Shown one piece after another: positions 48,248 to 60,860 of a DNA stretch of 64,000 nt. Within the stretch, counting starts at the first letter, position 1. The number at the start of each line of letters is the position of its first letter. The translations under genes and the position numbers were made by a program. Origin of the DNA: Solenopsis invicta (Eukaryota > Arthropoda > Insecta > Hymenoptera > Formicidae); the NCBI RefSeq assembly GCF_016802725.1, contig NC_052669.1, forward strand, positions 18,443,770 to 18,507,769, read 5' to 3'. Below the pieces are notes generated by a model. That model saw only the letters and a list, made by a program, of their open reading frames with translations, was not told the origin of the DNA and made no database searches.

Positions 48248-48913
48248 AAGAGGCAAAAAATAGAAAATGCAATATATCGAATGGGATTTTAATTTCCAAA
48301 GATGTATAGTGCCAATTCAGAATCCGCGAGATTCAAAAATCTATTTAATGAAAATTATTAATATGATATTAACGTTAATAAGGATCGATGAAGAAAGCTA
48401 CAAGTGATCGTTGATTATTGCAACCGCCTATCCATACGACGCTAATTTCTGTCTTTATTTCAACATAATTAATATTATGTACGGGTTTTCTGTGCGCGCG
48501 ACGCGGCCTTTCTCGCGGCCGACGGCGTCGAAATCCCCGGCGTCGTTTCCGGCAAAGCCGTATAATTACATTATCTGTATTTTCGACCGTATAATAGGCT
48601 TCAGCGGGGAATTCCGGTTTTCGCGTCCCGCCAAGGTATTACATCGATTATTGGATATTGCGAGCCAACTCTGCGACCGAGCTCTCATTTTGATTGCACC
48701 ACACCGTACTTAGGACTAAAATCCTTTACAGCTCGCCGCTTCGCGCACCTGCGACTGCACCTAATAACATATTCGGCGGTGGTCTTTCCGAATATAGTTG
48801 AATTTTTACGGGATACTCTCACGCTCGACGTATCTCCGTCACACAAAATTAAATCACAGTTGTTCGAACGTACAACACGCTTCGTTTTATCCCGCATCTG
48901 CGTCGCGCATCTA

Positions 48914-49121
48914 CACGGAAAGAATTGGATAGTTTTGCTAAAATACTTACCTAAAAATTTAGCTGAATACGAATCAAACGGTAATTTTATTAGATCATCA
49001 AATTAATTGTGTAGGACGATCAAGCTAATCGCTGGAATGCCAAAATTTGATGACTCAACAAAATTATTTTCAAATCTGCAACTAAATTGTTAGATACTTC
49101 AACAAAACCCGTTCTTCTTGT
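48914..49121 (+). mobile_element. MITE copy 3 (CGGAAAGAAC-terminus family), diverged
   Basis: It begins CACGGAAAGAATTGGATAGT and continues TTTGCTAAAATAC..TAAAAATTTAGCTGAATAC. It ends CAACTAAATTGTTAGATACTTCAACAAAAC and CGTTCTTCTTG. Mirror symmetry and motif order match copy 2, with substitutions and a shorter interior. Confidence 0.75.
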
Positions 49122-49645
49122 AGAAGAAAGAAAACGCAAAGAGAGAAAAAAAATGCTGTATGCGTGTGTAAAAGAAATACTCGTGGAAAAAGGGAAGAAA
49201 ATACGGATTAAAATTTGGAATATTTACCGGGACGTAACAGGATGTAGACAAGCCGCTCCGTCAAGGGAGATAACAAACGCTCGTGTCGCGAGCAACGCGA
49301 AGTGAATAATTCCCGGCAGGTTCAAAGCACGCGGCGCAAATCGTGGCAGCGACAGAACGATGGACGAATTGAAAATGCAAAATACGCTCGGCAGCTAACG
49401 CCGACGTATCCCGCCGTCTCATCTCCGACGGGGTCGAACATCCACGGGGTCGGACCATCGGCGACGAGATGCGCGGGATACGCCATGTGGGATGGATAAA
49501 TGGCGTGCGATGAATGATGGAACGATCGTTTTCGTTTCGGGAAGCTCTTGTTGAAGCTGTCGGATTTAAAGCGAAGATACACTTGCCCTTCTATCTCGCG
49601 CCCTTGCGATTTGGATATCACGCTGTCAAGTTTAAATTTAAAAAG

Positions 49646-49679
<34 letters not shown>

Positions 49680-52392
49680 GCGTTCTTTCATAAAATAAAA
49701 TCATTTTCGCATACCGCACCATCATGTATTTACGCCAAATACAACTGTTCCTTAATTTTTTATTTACAATAAATATGAATAATAACTATTATTGATATTA
49801 TTTATAATATATATCTAAACAAAATGTAACAATGATAAATATATATGTTTCGGCGGGATAGAGCAGAGGCTTTGCGAGAGCATGAAAAAGCTGTCTCAGT
49901 GCGGAATGCCTTCGATGTAGAATCGCTAGCGTAGACCGCAGAGGAGATTCCTCGCGTTTCCCGACGGAATTACGCGCACGTGCGGAACGCAACAGTTTGC
50001 GTGAAAACATACGAATCGAATTTCGAGCTGTACTTGATCGCGCACTCCTCCTCCGCTAAAATTGAAACCGATCATCGATGTTTCCGCCGAGCGGGAAACT
50101 ACGAAAACGCATCCGTCCCGCGAGTTCTTGTCTCCTGCAGTGATTGGCGATTAGATGCACCTGATCGTATCAAATGAAGTGATATCTTCGCTATAAAAGC
50201 CACGACCGCGCTTGTACCGAGCTTGTATCGCTGTCAATAAACGTGAACCGCGAATGAATTTCCATCAAATCGAAGCGATATTGCTCATCGAGCGGGGCGA
50301 AAAGCTCGCCGTTAAAACGCACCTACCACAGCGAAGTTACGAGCTTAAGTGTTGATGAGTCAAAGTTACGATCTGGTAGTTAATAAGTTAAAATTATGAG
50401 CCGCGTGTTAACGAGTTAATTCTTTGCGGTGAGAGCTAAGGAATTAAAATTTTGAGTCATGAATTGGTCTTTTCATACACGCCTTGGCGTTCGTTTTTTT
50501 CCCTTTTTTTCCTTGCACGAGTTTGCAATCAGGGTCTTACGTGATATACTAATAACACGTTATAATTGAAGATGTACCAATCGCAATCATGTTACGCTGA
50601 AAGAAAAGAGTCGAAATATTGAGAACCAAATGCCTCTTGTGACATTTTATTTGATATTTGTTAATTACAATATAAAAAAACTTTGTGATGACGAAACACA
50701 CATTTCTATGAAATATATTTTATTTAAAGAGATAGTACGGAGCGTGCGTAAAAATAAATGGTTTATTTGTTAAAAACAAAAATTTTATCTCACCATATTT
50801 GTATACGCAATTTATTAGAGAAAATACGTAAAAATTTATTTGTGAGATATAATGTTTGTTTTATTCCAAAAACTTTTATTTCTAGGAAATAAACCAATCA
50901 GTAAAAAAAAGATGAGATATACTTTATCGTATCACAATTAATTTTTTTCATAATCAATTAATACCAAAGCAAACATCGCAAGAAATACTTGGTTCACGAT
51001 ATTTCGACTTCGTTTTCTATCAGTGTGCGCACCGGTAAATTAATTAAATTGTATAATTAGGTTAAATTATTGACAGCATACATTTTTTAAGAGCGTATTA
51101 CGCAGGTTTGTTAAATCGTGCCTGCTAATACGCAATCGAGTCGCAGGGGGCGGCAATAAATTGCTACGGATGCAGATGTTTGGGACACGCACGACAAAAA
51201 AGAGCTATCGAATTTAGCTCATCGACACCGCGGGCGCGGTAAAACGAGAGTAATTAATTTAAATCAAATGAAACGTTTGCACGTGTACGTTGTATATGGC
51301 AGGGAGGGTTCTCGATGGATCGCGGCCGAGTTAAATTAAATCAAAATGATATTGCAGTATCACAGTGTTATCAAAAGATCCATAATTATCGAAATTATGC
51401 ATTGAGGTGGCGGTAATTATTGTTCTGTTACACGCTCACGAAGTACCAGGCTAATTGGCGCATTTAGCGTAACTGCTCTACGCGAATCTGCCGCTGCTAC
51501 CGTGTCCTGTTGCCACACAAATATTGACAAACACCGCATGTGCAAACTCTTCATATCCTGCGTAGTGCGCAAAGCGTCCACAAAGGGAAATTTAAAATAA
51601 TATAAGATAATGACGAATATCTATTTTCTCTCTTAATCGTTTGCGTTATTTAATGAAGAAAGATCGCTATGTGTATAAAGGGCAATTTTTAAATAAAATA
51701 CGTTTTTGAATCAAGTAGACTCCGAATTAGAAGAAAAAAGAAAGAGAGCTGCTATGTACTTTTTCTATTTCTCTTACATTTAACGATTTATCAATGATGA
51801 GTTGTCGCCAAGTCAATATAGTCGTTTTTGTAATGCGGACCGTCGTAAAAAAAAAAAAAAAAATGCTCGCGAAGAAGACCGACGATCAGCTGCAGGGCAC
51901 TTTATTTATACGCGGTGATTCGAGACGAGATCGATGCTCTGTGACGTCCGCGACGCTCGAACGACGAAAGTTCAAAAGCCGATACCTCAAAGGGATCCAA
52001 ATATATCTTTCGTAGTCGTGTAGAATGTATACGATCTCCCGAAAAAAAATGGCAGCGAAGACAATCTTACGGCTTCTTCGTGAGAGAGAGAGAGAGAGAG
52101 AGAAAGCAAAGTTACCTGATAGGCGGAGAGTAAGTCCATTACATGTATGTACTTGGTAAAACTTGAGGAGATTCCTGGTAACCAGTTTGACCTCATTTGG
52201 TAACCAGTGATCGCTACATTATATGCAAGCATCGCGTATCCAATCTTGTAAACGCTCTCTCGTTCTCTCTCTCTCTCTCTCGTTTGTTCGTACGCTCGCT
52301 GAAACCATCGTTGCTATGCCGAAATTGAACCGTAACGAATTTCGTCGTCGGTGAACGGGCTCGACGTTCGACCATAATATACCTTTCGCAAC

Positions 52393-52437
52393 CATCCAAC
52401 CATCCATCCATCCATCCATCCATGTATCCATCCATCT
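52393..52437 (+). repeat. (CATC)n microsatellite
   Basis: CATC tetranucleotide repeats with one GTAT interruption. They produce the Met-Asp-Gly-Trp open frames on the minus strand. Confidence 0.9.
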
Positions 52438-52936
52438 ATCTGATGAAGCTATACGCTCCCAAAGTGGCTACTTTCCAGACGGATTCTGTCAGAAAACTCG
52501 CTCGCTCTTTATACGTAAATCAGGAGACGGCGCTATCGCGTCCGCACTCGCGGAGACGAGGAGAAATTTCGCGGAAGAATAAGTCGTCTTTCGAGATGAT
52601 AAATTCGACGATTCTCACTTCAATAGCAAGCGTCTCGTGTAATTACGTGGCCGCCTCGACAAACTGGGAATGCGCGGATCTTTTTCATGGGTAATGTCCG
52701 GAAAGAGATTTATAGTCGGATAATCATAATAAATAAAAATAAAAGAGTTTCAATCTTGAGTTTAACACGTGCTCGTCTACAAAATCGATTTTTGTTTTAC
52801 ACAAAATTGTAAAGTTTATGAGTTTAAAGCAGAAGACTTTAAATTAGTAAAATAAAATTAGACAAGTTATGAAGTAAATAAATGTTATAAATGACACATG
52901 AACGTGCAATAAAAGCCATTTATATATTTATATCAG

Positions 52937-53181
52937 TACACAGAAAAAAATTAAGTCAAATCAACAATTCATTGTTTCATATACAATAAGCAAGAATATA
53001 AAATCTTCTTGGAAGAATTTATAATCTTAAACAGACATAATTTACTTACATGAAGAAAATTTTTCTCTTTGTGTAAGCAAATTATGTCTGTTTAACGTTA
53101 TAAATTTTTCCAAGATTTTATATTGTTGCTTATATATGAAACAATGAATTGTTGATTTGATACTAAATTTTTTTCTGTGTA
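52937..53181. mobile_element. 245-bp palindromic MITE with TACACAGAAAAAAA ends
   Basis: TACACAGAAAAAAATTAAGT at the left mirrors ...AAATTTTTTTCTGTGTA at the right (53181). Pairing extends over almost the whole element through CAACAATTCATTGTTTCATA, AATATAAAATCTT, TTATAA and AAACAGACATAATTT(A/G)CTTAC, leaving only a short centre. There is no coding frame. The transcript would be a near-complete hairpin. Confidence 0.85.
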
Positions 53182-54050
53182 TATTTAGAAAAACACACGA
53201 AATTAGCGGTACAGAGATGAAAAACGATCCGTGGATCTCAGCGGTGCTAAGATACGATAGACGCGTTCGTAGCGACTACTGCAGCACAATTCTTTATTTA
53301 AGGTAACGAAAAATAAGTTAAAGCAAATAAGGAATACGTTTTTATATTACAATTTGGCTCGTGCAAATCCTCCGTATTTCGAGTTCGATAAAACGCAGCT
53401 AAAAATCGTAGAATTACATCGTCGGCATGAAATTCAGATAATTGGAGAATTTCACTAAGAAATATTCAAAAAGTGAGTAGAAGTCGTGAGAGAAAAAGTG
53501 CGAGAAAGAGAGAGGCAGCGACGGAATAAAATGTCCGTCAACGTTGATTGCCCGGACATAATAAGCGTGAAAGCCGAGACATTTTTCGCTGTTCCGAAAC
53601 GCCGCCTCGACAAGTATTTTCCCGTGTTAAATTCGCATCTGCTCTTCGCCGGCTCTCCTTCCCAATTAAATAAAATTCTTCGGGAACATTTTTGCGGTCG
53701 ACTGCCGCCACGTTATATCGATGTTAATATCGGAGCCCAATTAGCGAGTCTGATAATTCTGAGGGAAAAGTACCGGGGTAGACGCACTTGTGCTAATTAC
53801 GCAGTTCGAGAGAAAAAAAAAAAAAACTTAGCCACGTCACTTCTACAAATGAAGTCGGATTAAGTGAGCATCCTCCTTTTCCAGCGAGCGCTCTCGTAAT
53901 TTATAATCGAAAACGACAGCGATCGAATCGCAAAATAAAATATCGAAATGTATCATTGAATGCAAAATAAATTGCGCAGATAGACGAGAGTCGTCTGAGA
54001 GTGACTGGAGATGAATGTGAAGAAACGCGAGTCGTCGCAGGGCTCGCGAG
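53182..54050. other. no supported gene
   Basis: The plus-strand frame 53486-53863 (125 codons) starts in a GA-rich stretch, contains poly-Lys from poly-A and matches no family I know. I leave it as unassigned sequence. Confidence 0.4.
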
Positions 54051-54353
54051 ATGGTTAAGTATTATCGTCGGTGAGTACCTCTCGTATCTCGAAACGAGCG
54101 TCTTTGTAGAGCTGCTACTCGCAGCTCCTCCGAAGGACACCCATGGGGATTATGCTCGCGGAAACGCAAGGTGAATCGTCTGTCGGAATCGCTATCATCC
54201 GACATGACGGGATCTCCTCAAAGGAAAAGGATAAGATCAGCATTGAGACAGAAACAGTACGATCGCGAAACGCGGCGCAGGTCAGAGGGGATCTTATTGC
54301 GAGCTCGTCCTGGAGAATTTCCCAACGATAGATACTCCATGTCTGAGCTTTAA
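54051..54353 (+). CDS. candidate small two-exon gene, unassigned basic protein
   Basis: ATG at 54051 reads MVKYYRR up to a consensus donor TCGTCG|GTGAGT (intron from 54071). The acceptor CTACTCGCAG (54124) rejoins in the same frame (phase 2). The frame continues SSEGHPWGLCSRKRKVNRL, then SESLSSDMTGSPQRKRIRSA, LRQKQYDRETRRRSEG and ARPGEFPNDRYSMSEL, with TAA at 54351. The second exon uses balanced codons and has no low-complexity run, unlike most frames here. Against it: the 54-nt intron would be near the insect minimum, and no domain is recognised. The peptide is rich in Arg/Lys/Ser with basic clusters. It could instead be the last exon of a larger gene. Confidence 0.33.
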
Positions 54354-55312
54354 TTGATCCGAAAATTGACCGCATTGATCGCTGCATGATCAAGCTACAA
54401 CTGTAGAACTGTGTAAAAATTCCAACATTTGGCTGCAACTGTAAAACAGAGCCGGTTAAATATAATTTACCTATGATTTAACTAAAAATATTTCTGTGTT
54501 TAAGAATGATATTTAAATACTACGTGCCGTTTTATCGTGCATAAAAATTTATGGATTATAATGAAGAGAGAAGCTTGCTATATCTAAAAAAAAAAAAAAA
54601 AAAAAAAAATTAAAAAAAAACAGAGACAATAAAATTCTAAAACCGGTAAAAAGGATTCGCAGAGAGCTCCGCTATTCCAAAGCGCTTATTTTTAATAACG
54701 CGGCAGCGGATAAAGCGCGCTTTTTATGCAATCGCGTGCAGGTAAAAAGAAACGACACACGGGGCGCCGAGGGCGGAAAGGAGCTTTTCGAAATAGCCGG
54801 CGGTTGTACCGTCGCTGTCGTCGTCGGCGTGACACAGGGTGGCTTACAACCGAGGGTGGCTTTAACTCTTCGCTCGTCGTCACCGCCGACGACGGCGACA
54901 AGGAGGGTAGCCTCACCCCGGAGAATCGATAATCGAAAGAAGGAGCGTGTATACGCGACGCGTCAACGTGATACCGCCACGTGAGTCATCTCTTGTCGAA
55001 TTAAAGGGCGCGTCCGTTCCCTCAAAGCGCGCATAATTGACGATGCAATGCGAGGCGCCTATATATCCGGTGGCATACGCATAACGAAGGAGAGTCTTTT
55101 GTGCCACGTGAGCGGCACGTTTCGCTCCGCACGTAATTAACTCTTTACAATGAAGAAATTACGGAGCGGCATCGCGGAGAGGAGGACTTCGTGCGACGCA
55201 CAACGTGATCACGGCACACATTAAAAAAAGATTCTACTGCCTTGTTAACATTGAAAGTTAATCGTTCAATGCTGCTGTCTGTGATATGTTCTAATAATAT
55301 GACGAAAAGCTC

Positions 55313-55548
55313 TACGGACGGAACAATTTTGCTAAAATACAGATCTGAAAATAATTATTGGACCATTTCTTATTTAAAAAAATTGTATCGAACGTTTAGC
55401 TTGGCTGCTAGAATGTCAAAACTGTCTGCAACAACATATTATAATGCGTCCTACATAATTACTTTAATGGCCTAACATAAAATTATTTTTTTTTTATCCG
55501 TATTTAGCTGAATTTTTAGATACCGCAGTAAAATTGTTCTTTTTTTGC
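55313..55548 (+). mobile_element. MITE copy 4 (CGGAAAGAAC-terminus family), most diverged
   Basis: It starts ACGGACGGAACAATTTTGCT, then AAAATACAGATCTGAAAATAA. It ends TATTTAGCTGAATTTTTAGA and GCAGTAAAATTGTTCTTTTT. Motif order and inverted symmetry match the other copies, including the internal GTCCTACATAATTACTTTAATGG-type block. Confidence 0.7.
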
Positions 55549-57832
55549 AATATTGAAAAATAAATTAATCAGCAAATTCAAATCAACATTTACAAGCTAA
55601 TTGACAAGCTCTGTTAATTTTTTTGTAAATTTTTGAGGTACAACTACTTTCGATGGATTGTCTCTTGATTTACTGATATCGATTAAATCTCGTAAACAAG
55701 CGATTCGTGTGTTATTAAAGCGGTATAATTATCAATTGGATTTACCGATTGCATTTAATAATAAAATTTAAATACCATAAACTTGACATGCATCGGTTTT
55801 AGAGGGTTAATTGTCTTTTCGATAAAAAACGATTTTACAATCCCGCACGCACTCATCGTACAACTGTCACTAAAGTCGAAATAGTTTAAACAAATTACTC
55901 GACTCGCGTTTGCCGCGCTTAATTCCTCCGAGAGAAAAAGTAAACCTGCGAAAATCGAGTTACCGAGTCAAATTCGATTTCCGAGCTGTGGAATGGCAGA
56001 ACGTTTGACACCTCCGTCATTCGGACAAGGCTCGAGGGGCTTTCCTTCCCATCGGGGACCGTTTAAAGTCCAACCCCGACGTGTAAATCGTTCCACGCTG
56101 TGGGCGGGATCGCATGTGTGCTGGCTCTGGTCACCCATTGTGAGTTCGTGTGTAAACACAATGGAGAAGGGAAGTCGATCGGGGTGAGAATTTGTGGGTG
56201 CGAGCGACGCGGCAGGGAGAAAGGCCCGGTGTGCACAGTGTATATGTGTCCAAGCTTGTACGTTGTGTATGTGTACGTGTGTTACGAAACGTTCAACTTC
56301 GTCGCCGATATGTCGGCCAAATGAGTGTACAACATCGTTCGGGCGCGGTGATCAATGAGACACCGATCCTTGGCCTACCGCCAAAATCGGGATATTAAGT
56401 TAGTACCGGCGATTCACTCGAATTCGCCGCGTTACCACCGTCTGGAATTTGATCGTCCTTTCGCGAACGTGAGCCGCAAATTGAACTTTACATCCCAGGA
56501 GATATTAACCCTAACATTACCGAGAGATTCCAGCGCTTAATGTCTAGTGATAGATCGCACCTACGTCCGATTTCATTATTTCAGTCCGAAAATGAATTTT
56601 CACGAGACAATAAAATCACGAAGTGCTATTTAATTCTGTAATAATCTAGAGAAATATTTCTTTGAATACATATATGTAACACATGGATCAGTAATCAAAG
56701 GCAAAAGAGTATAATCTGCGAACGGAAGCAACTGATTACTTTGAGGCTTACAGCGAAGTTGTACACCTCTCCTCAATAAGTAAACAAAGTATACACCGAG
56801 CAAACTGTCCGATCGAATTATCCTTTCAAAAAATAACAAACGAATGTTTATCACGTTGAGACCGGACAGTTTTCTCGATGCATTTATACCTTGCCTATTT
56901 ATTGAGAAAAGGTACAACTTACTTATCTAATTTTCAAAGTAATCAGCTGGTTTCCTTTGCAAACTACAATACTCTTGCGGTTACTTCCTAACTGACCTAC
57001 ATAGTAGGAACCAGAAAGAGAGAAATGGTATTTTATGTTTCGTCAATAAACATGAATAATGCATGCGGCAATATCAATTTGCTACAACTCTCGAAAAAGA
57101 AAAATTTCGATGAAACACAAAAAAGTTGCTGAGTGAAAAAGTTGCTAAAACTAGTTGTTCATTTATATTCCTCGAGCCAAATGCGTGAAATACATGCCCG
57201 GGCAATAATGATAAATGTATGGCGACCATTAGCGGGAGTGTCGTTGTAAAATTGCGGCGGCGTGTTGTGAGAGATTAAAACGGCCGGAGCAAGGTATCGG
57301 ACACGTAAGGCGCTATCAATCAGGGCACGATGGACGGTGTATAGAGGAAGTGATGGACGAACGAGGGACCCTCTTCCTGACCTCAGTGTGTCTCCTTCCG
57401 TCCGCTGGAAACGCATCAGTGTCAGCTTCGAGGAAGAACATCCTTTCGCGTCGGACGACGTATCGATGGACCGTCGCCCGCGATGTATCGCAATTTCACA
57501 CCGTAATTTTGCCACACTTTCTCTCTTTTATAAATTACTTTGTATTATATTCCACGGGGTGTCCCAGATACCTCGCGCTTCCCTTCATTCATTTCTCTCT
57601 GGGAGGATTCAAACTTCAAGATTTTGTTCTCAGCCAAGATCGAATGTCATGTTTTCTCGCAGTCTTTTAATACAATTCGATTTCTATGCAGATTGAAACT
57701 AAACCCGAATTGAAATTCCGCGTTAAGAAAAAAAGAAATAAAAGATACAATTTTTAACTACGAGAAAAGAAACTAATGAAATAATTTGCATTATGCTTCT
57801 GTTTTATCTTACGTTTTGTCTTAGTTGATATC

Positions 57833-58307
57833 CAGGGTCGTTGGTAAAATAACGTTATTTAAAATGTGTATTTAAAATAAAATAGTTATTTAGTATTTAT
57901 TATTTTAAATAATTTCTTATGATCTATTTCCTATTTTAAACAAAAAGAAAAGAAATCATTTAATTCTAAATAAGTTTTTACTGCTGATTAATTTCGATTG
58001 AATTTGGCTTTCTTTAACCAATAAAAGGAAATAAAAAACGAAAACAAAATCCAATATTGTAAAGTAGAACAGTGACGATGAATGATTCTATAAAAATTTT
58101 ATTAAAGAGCTTCATATACACAAGCTAAATATGTGAAAATACTCAATGCATTCAAATTCCAATAAACAAACTCATAAAAAGCTATTTTGTATTTGAAATT
58201 TTTATTTGTAAACACATATTTCTTATTTTATACTTTAAATAAGTTTCTGAAATCCATTTTGTTTTTTTATTTTAAATAAGTTGTGCCAGTAATTTCATCG
58301 AACCCTG
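57833..58307. mobile_element. hAT-like non-autonomous element (CAGGGT...ACCCTG)
   Basis: The left end CAGGGTCGTTGGTAAAATAAC pairs imperfectly with the reverse complement of the right end, CAGGGTTCGATGAAATTAC. The flanking 8-mers TTGATATC and ATGATACC agree at 6 of 8 positions, as an aged hAT target duplication would. The interior is made of TTATTTAAAATA-type repeats in both orientations. No transposase frame is present. Confidence 0.5.
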
Positions 58308-59692
58308 ATGATACCATTTCATCAATGGTGTTTCAGTGTCGACAATTAATCTGAATATACGACTAAAGACGCATTCGATCTTATTACGGACAGATTGCGA
58401 CAGCTAGTCGCCGCAATCTTCGAAGTCGGTAGAATCGATTCCGGGATTGTTCGTACTATTCCCGCGGGACAGCGGCTGCCTCAGAATATATCTCCGTGGA
58501 ATTCCAACGTAGAGAAATAAGTAGACGTTATTTCTTTCTTGGCCGAGCGAATTTTTTGCGGGACGTCCTCACCTCGCGCGACTCAGGGACGAAAGTTCCT
58601 AATTTTTATTGCACTACGGAACGCTCGCCAAGGTCGTATAAGGTTCATACACTGCTCCCCGAGGTGCTTCCTTCCTCCCTGAATTGCCCGCAAAGAACAA
58701 GCAAGTCCACTGTGTCACGAGCGTCGCCCGTCTCGCAAGACGTCGAGCTATACTACTGTCCTGCTTCCAGTGGAAAAAGAAACGTCTGAAGAACGCGACA
58801 AGCACGGACGCTATTTTATTCTACAAGTCACGCTGTATATTACGGAACTTGTGATTAATATTCTCCAAAGATATAATAATAATTATTTAATAAGAAACTC
58901 CATTAAATGAGAAATTTTAATTAATTCTGTATAATAATAGATTTATGTTACGCTGTTAGAGCACGATTTTTTTGTATTCTATGCTTCACCAAGAGAACGT
59001 GTCTAGCATTAAGCTCAACGTCATATAAATTAATTCAATTTTTGACATAAATTCTCGATATTAATTTCATGCATCAGTTGATTATATATTTCCATCGTAT
59101 TCTTTCATTCACTTGTTTATTTCGATACTGATGTTTCGAATTTCTCGCGGCTTTTTCTGGCAAATGATGCACACTTATGCGATGGGTCTTGTACGTGGTA
59201 CGTGGGATATTGCAACGACAATGAACCGCATTCACAGGCGAGTACGCCCTTAATTTCCGCAACGATTCGCCGCTGCGTTTCTCGCCGCAGTCATTTCCAC
59301 GAACAGCGTCTTTTGTTCTCCCATTGCAAAGTGCCACGATAACGCTTATCGAACAACACAGGTGCTTCTGAACGGGCGGAGATGTGCAAGCTCTTTCGAT
59401 TCAAATTGAAGTTTCGACATATTCTCGACTTAACGCGTGTCGATCTGATTTTTAATTCGCAAATCTCTTTCGTCAGACTTAATAAAGTCCAATCCGTTTA
59501 TTATACCAAACTGTATAAAATTGCCTAAATTGATTTTTTAAAAAAGAAGAAAAAAAACAAGATTTATATGTTGTAATTTGTTAAATACATTGTATATAAA
59601 ATTTAAAATTAAATTACTTCAATAGTTGCTATTGATATAGTTATTATGTATTGATGATTTTAAATTAATATCGAGAAGCTTAACTCACGAGC

Positions 59693-59908
59693 CTAAATTC
59701 GCGCCATTCTGAGAGTCGGCCGCGGCAAAAGAATTATGGAAATCACCATGTGCGCGTCGACGAGGCTTCTATAGAGATGCAAATCTTTTAGCAAGTTTTC
59801 CATAGTGGCCCTGATGACTTTCCAATGGCTTCCAACCACTGTCGTCGTTTTCTCATGGCTGCAGTACTTAGGCGAACCATGACTTCCCTTCATGACAAAC
59901 TTGTTCAA
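59693..59908 (-). CDS. unassigned open frame, possible terminal exon or gene fragment
   Basis: The minus-strand frame contains HEKTTTVVGSHWKVIRATME and NLLKDLHLYRSLVDAHMVIS and ends RPTLRMARI before TAG. Codon use is balanced and not repeat-driven. A GTAAGT donor lies just upstream on the same strand (about 59919-59924), after ATGTCTGAAGTTCT. An acceptor (AAGTACTGCAG, about 59860) would join it in frame across a roughly 60-nt intron. I recognise no family. It may be a degraded receptor or transposon fragment, or chance. Confidence 0.22.
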   Translation of the reverse strand: MNKFVMKGSHGSPKYCSHEKTTTVVGSHWKVIRATMENLLKDLHLYRSLVDAHMVISIILLPRPTLRMARI

Positions 59909-60603
59909 CTCGCAGAAACTTACAGAACTTCAGACATATTCAATTATTTCGGAACTCGCATATATCCGCGCGTTTCCTATGACACTTCGTATTATTCAGT
60001 CGAAGACAATTTACATCACAGCACAACGTGTACCGAAACTCACAATTCTAATCTTAATAACAGATTTTCTAATCAATTTTACAATTAGTCGAATCGTTGT
60101 ATCAAGTGTAAAATTGTATTACTATTTCTACTCTTATTTATTATTTTACCAATTATTATTACCTTCTTTTCTCTTTCTTCATTTTCTTTTTCTTTTCTAT
60201 TTATAACACTGATGTAGTTAATATATTATTTACCAGTTACATTTTCTTCTCGTCTATGTCCTTTATTTCTCTCTCTTTATTGCTCTCTCATTCTAATTCA
60301 AGGAGAACACGCTTTAGATAAATCGCCTATCTAAACTATCTAACATTATTTCATGTTATTATGCATATCGGAAAATCGGATGTAACGGATGGCGCTAAAC
60401 AATGGACGTTTGATTGATATTGCGGCCGTGACTTCGCGCCAAGTTCGGCGGTTTCGAAACCCGACGAGATGTCATATTCGTTATTCGTCGCTGTATCGTA
60501 TTCCGACCACGTCCTACGGCCGATCAGGATCGTACTCGCCTTTTCTCTCGGTTTTTCTAAATACTCTTTTCCTTTGTCGTTCACCCCATATTGTTTCTCT
60601 TTC

Positions 60604-60606
<3 letters not shown>

Positions 60607-60669
<63 letters not shown>
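60607..60669 (+). repeat. (CT)n microsatellite, about 62 nt
   Basis: An uninterrupted CT run directly abutting the hairpin element starting at 60679. Confidence 0.97.
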
Positions 60670-60671
<2 letters not shown>

Positions 60672-60678
60672 GCAACTC

Positions 60679-60860
60679 ACAAACAGCAATTTGCTTTTTT
60701 TACAAATAGACGCAATTGCTATAATGTTATCCTCATTAGATTAGGTTTTTGCGTGTAGGAGGTATTGTCATACCTCCTACATGTGAAGACCTAATCTAAT
60801 GATGATAACATTATAGCAATTGCGTCTATTTGTAAAAAAAAAAGGTAAATTGCTGGTTGT
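60679..60860. mobile_element. 182-bp palindrome with a 4-nt centre
   Basis: The left arm begins ACAAACAGCAATTTGC and runs through TACAAATAGACGCAATTGCT, ATAATGTTATCCTCATTAGA and TTAGGT to GTAGGAGGTAT. The right arm mirrors it from ATACCTCCTAC to AAATTGCTGGTTGT at 60860. TGTC lies at the centre. Pairing is about 90% over roughly 89 bp. It could be a MITE or a recent inverted duplication. Confidence 0.85.

Larger units (their letters stand above)
46827..52936. other. no supported gene; transposon-bearing AT-rich stretch
   Basis: It contains two copies of the CGGAAAGAAC MITE (48000-48247 and 48914-49121), CT tracts (49647-49678, 52259-52281), a GA tract (52080-52104), a CATC repeat (52393-52437) and poly-A (51847-51862). 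Open frames are short and unrecognised. Confidence 0.5.
54354..59692. other. no supported gene
   Basis: It contains poly-A (about 54583-54609), MITE copy 4 (55313-55548), a hAT-like element (57833-58307) and AT-rich DNA. Open frames at 55993-56187, 57337-57696 and 58496-58789 are unrecognised and lack convincing splice context. Confidence 0.45.
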
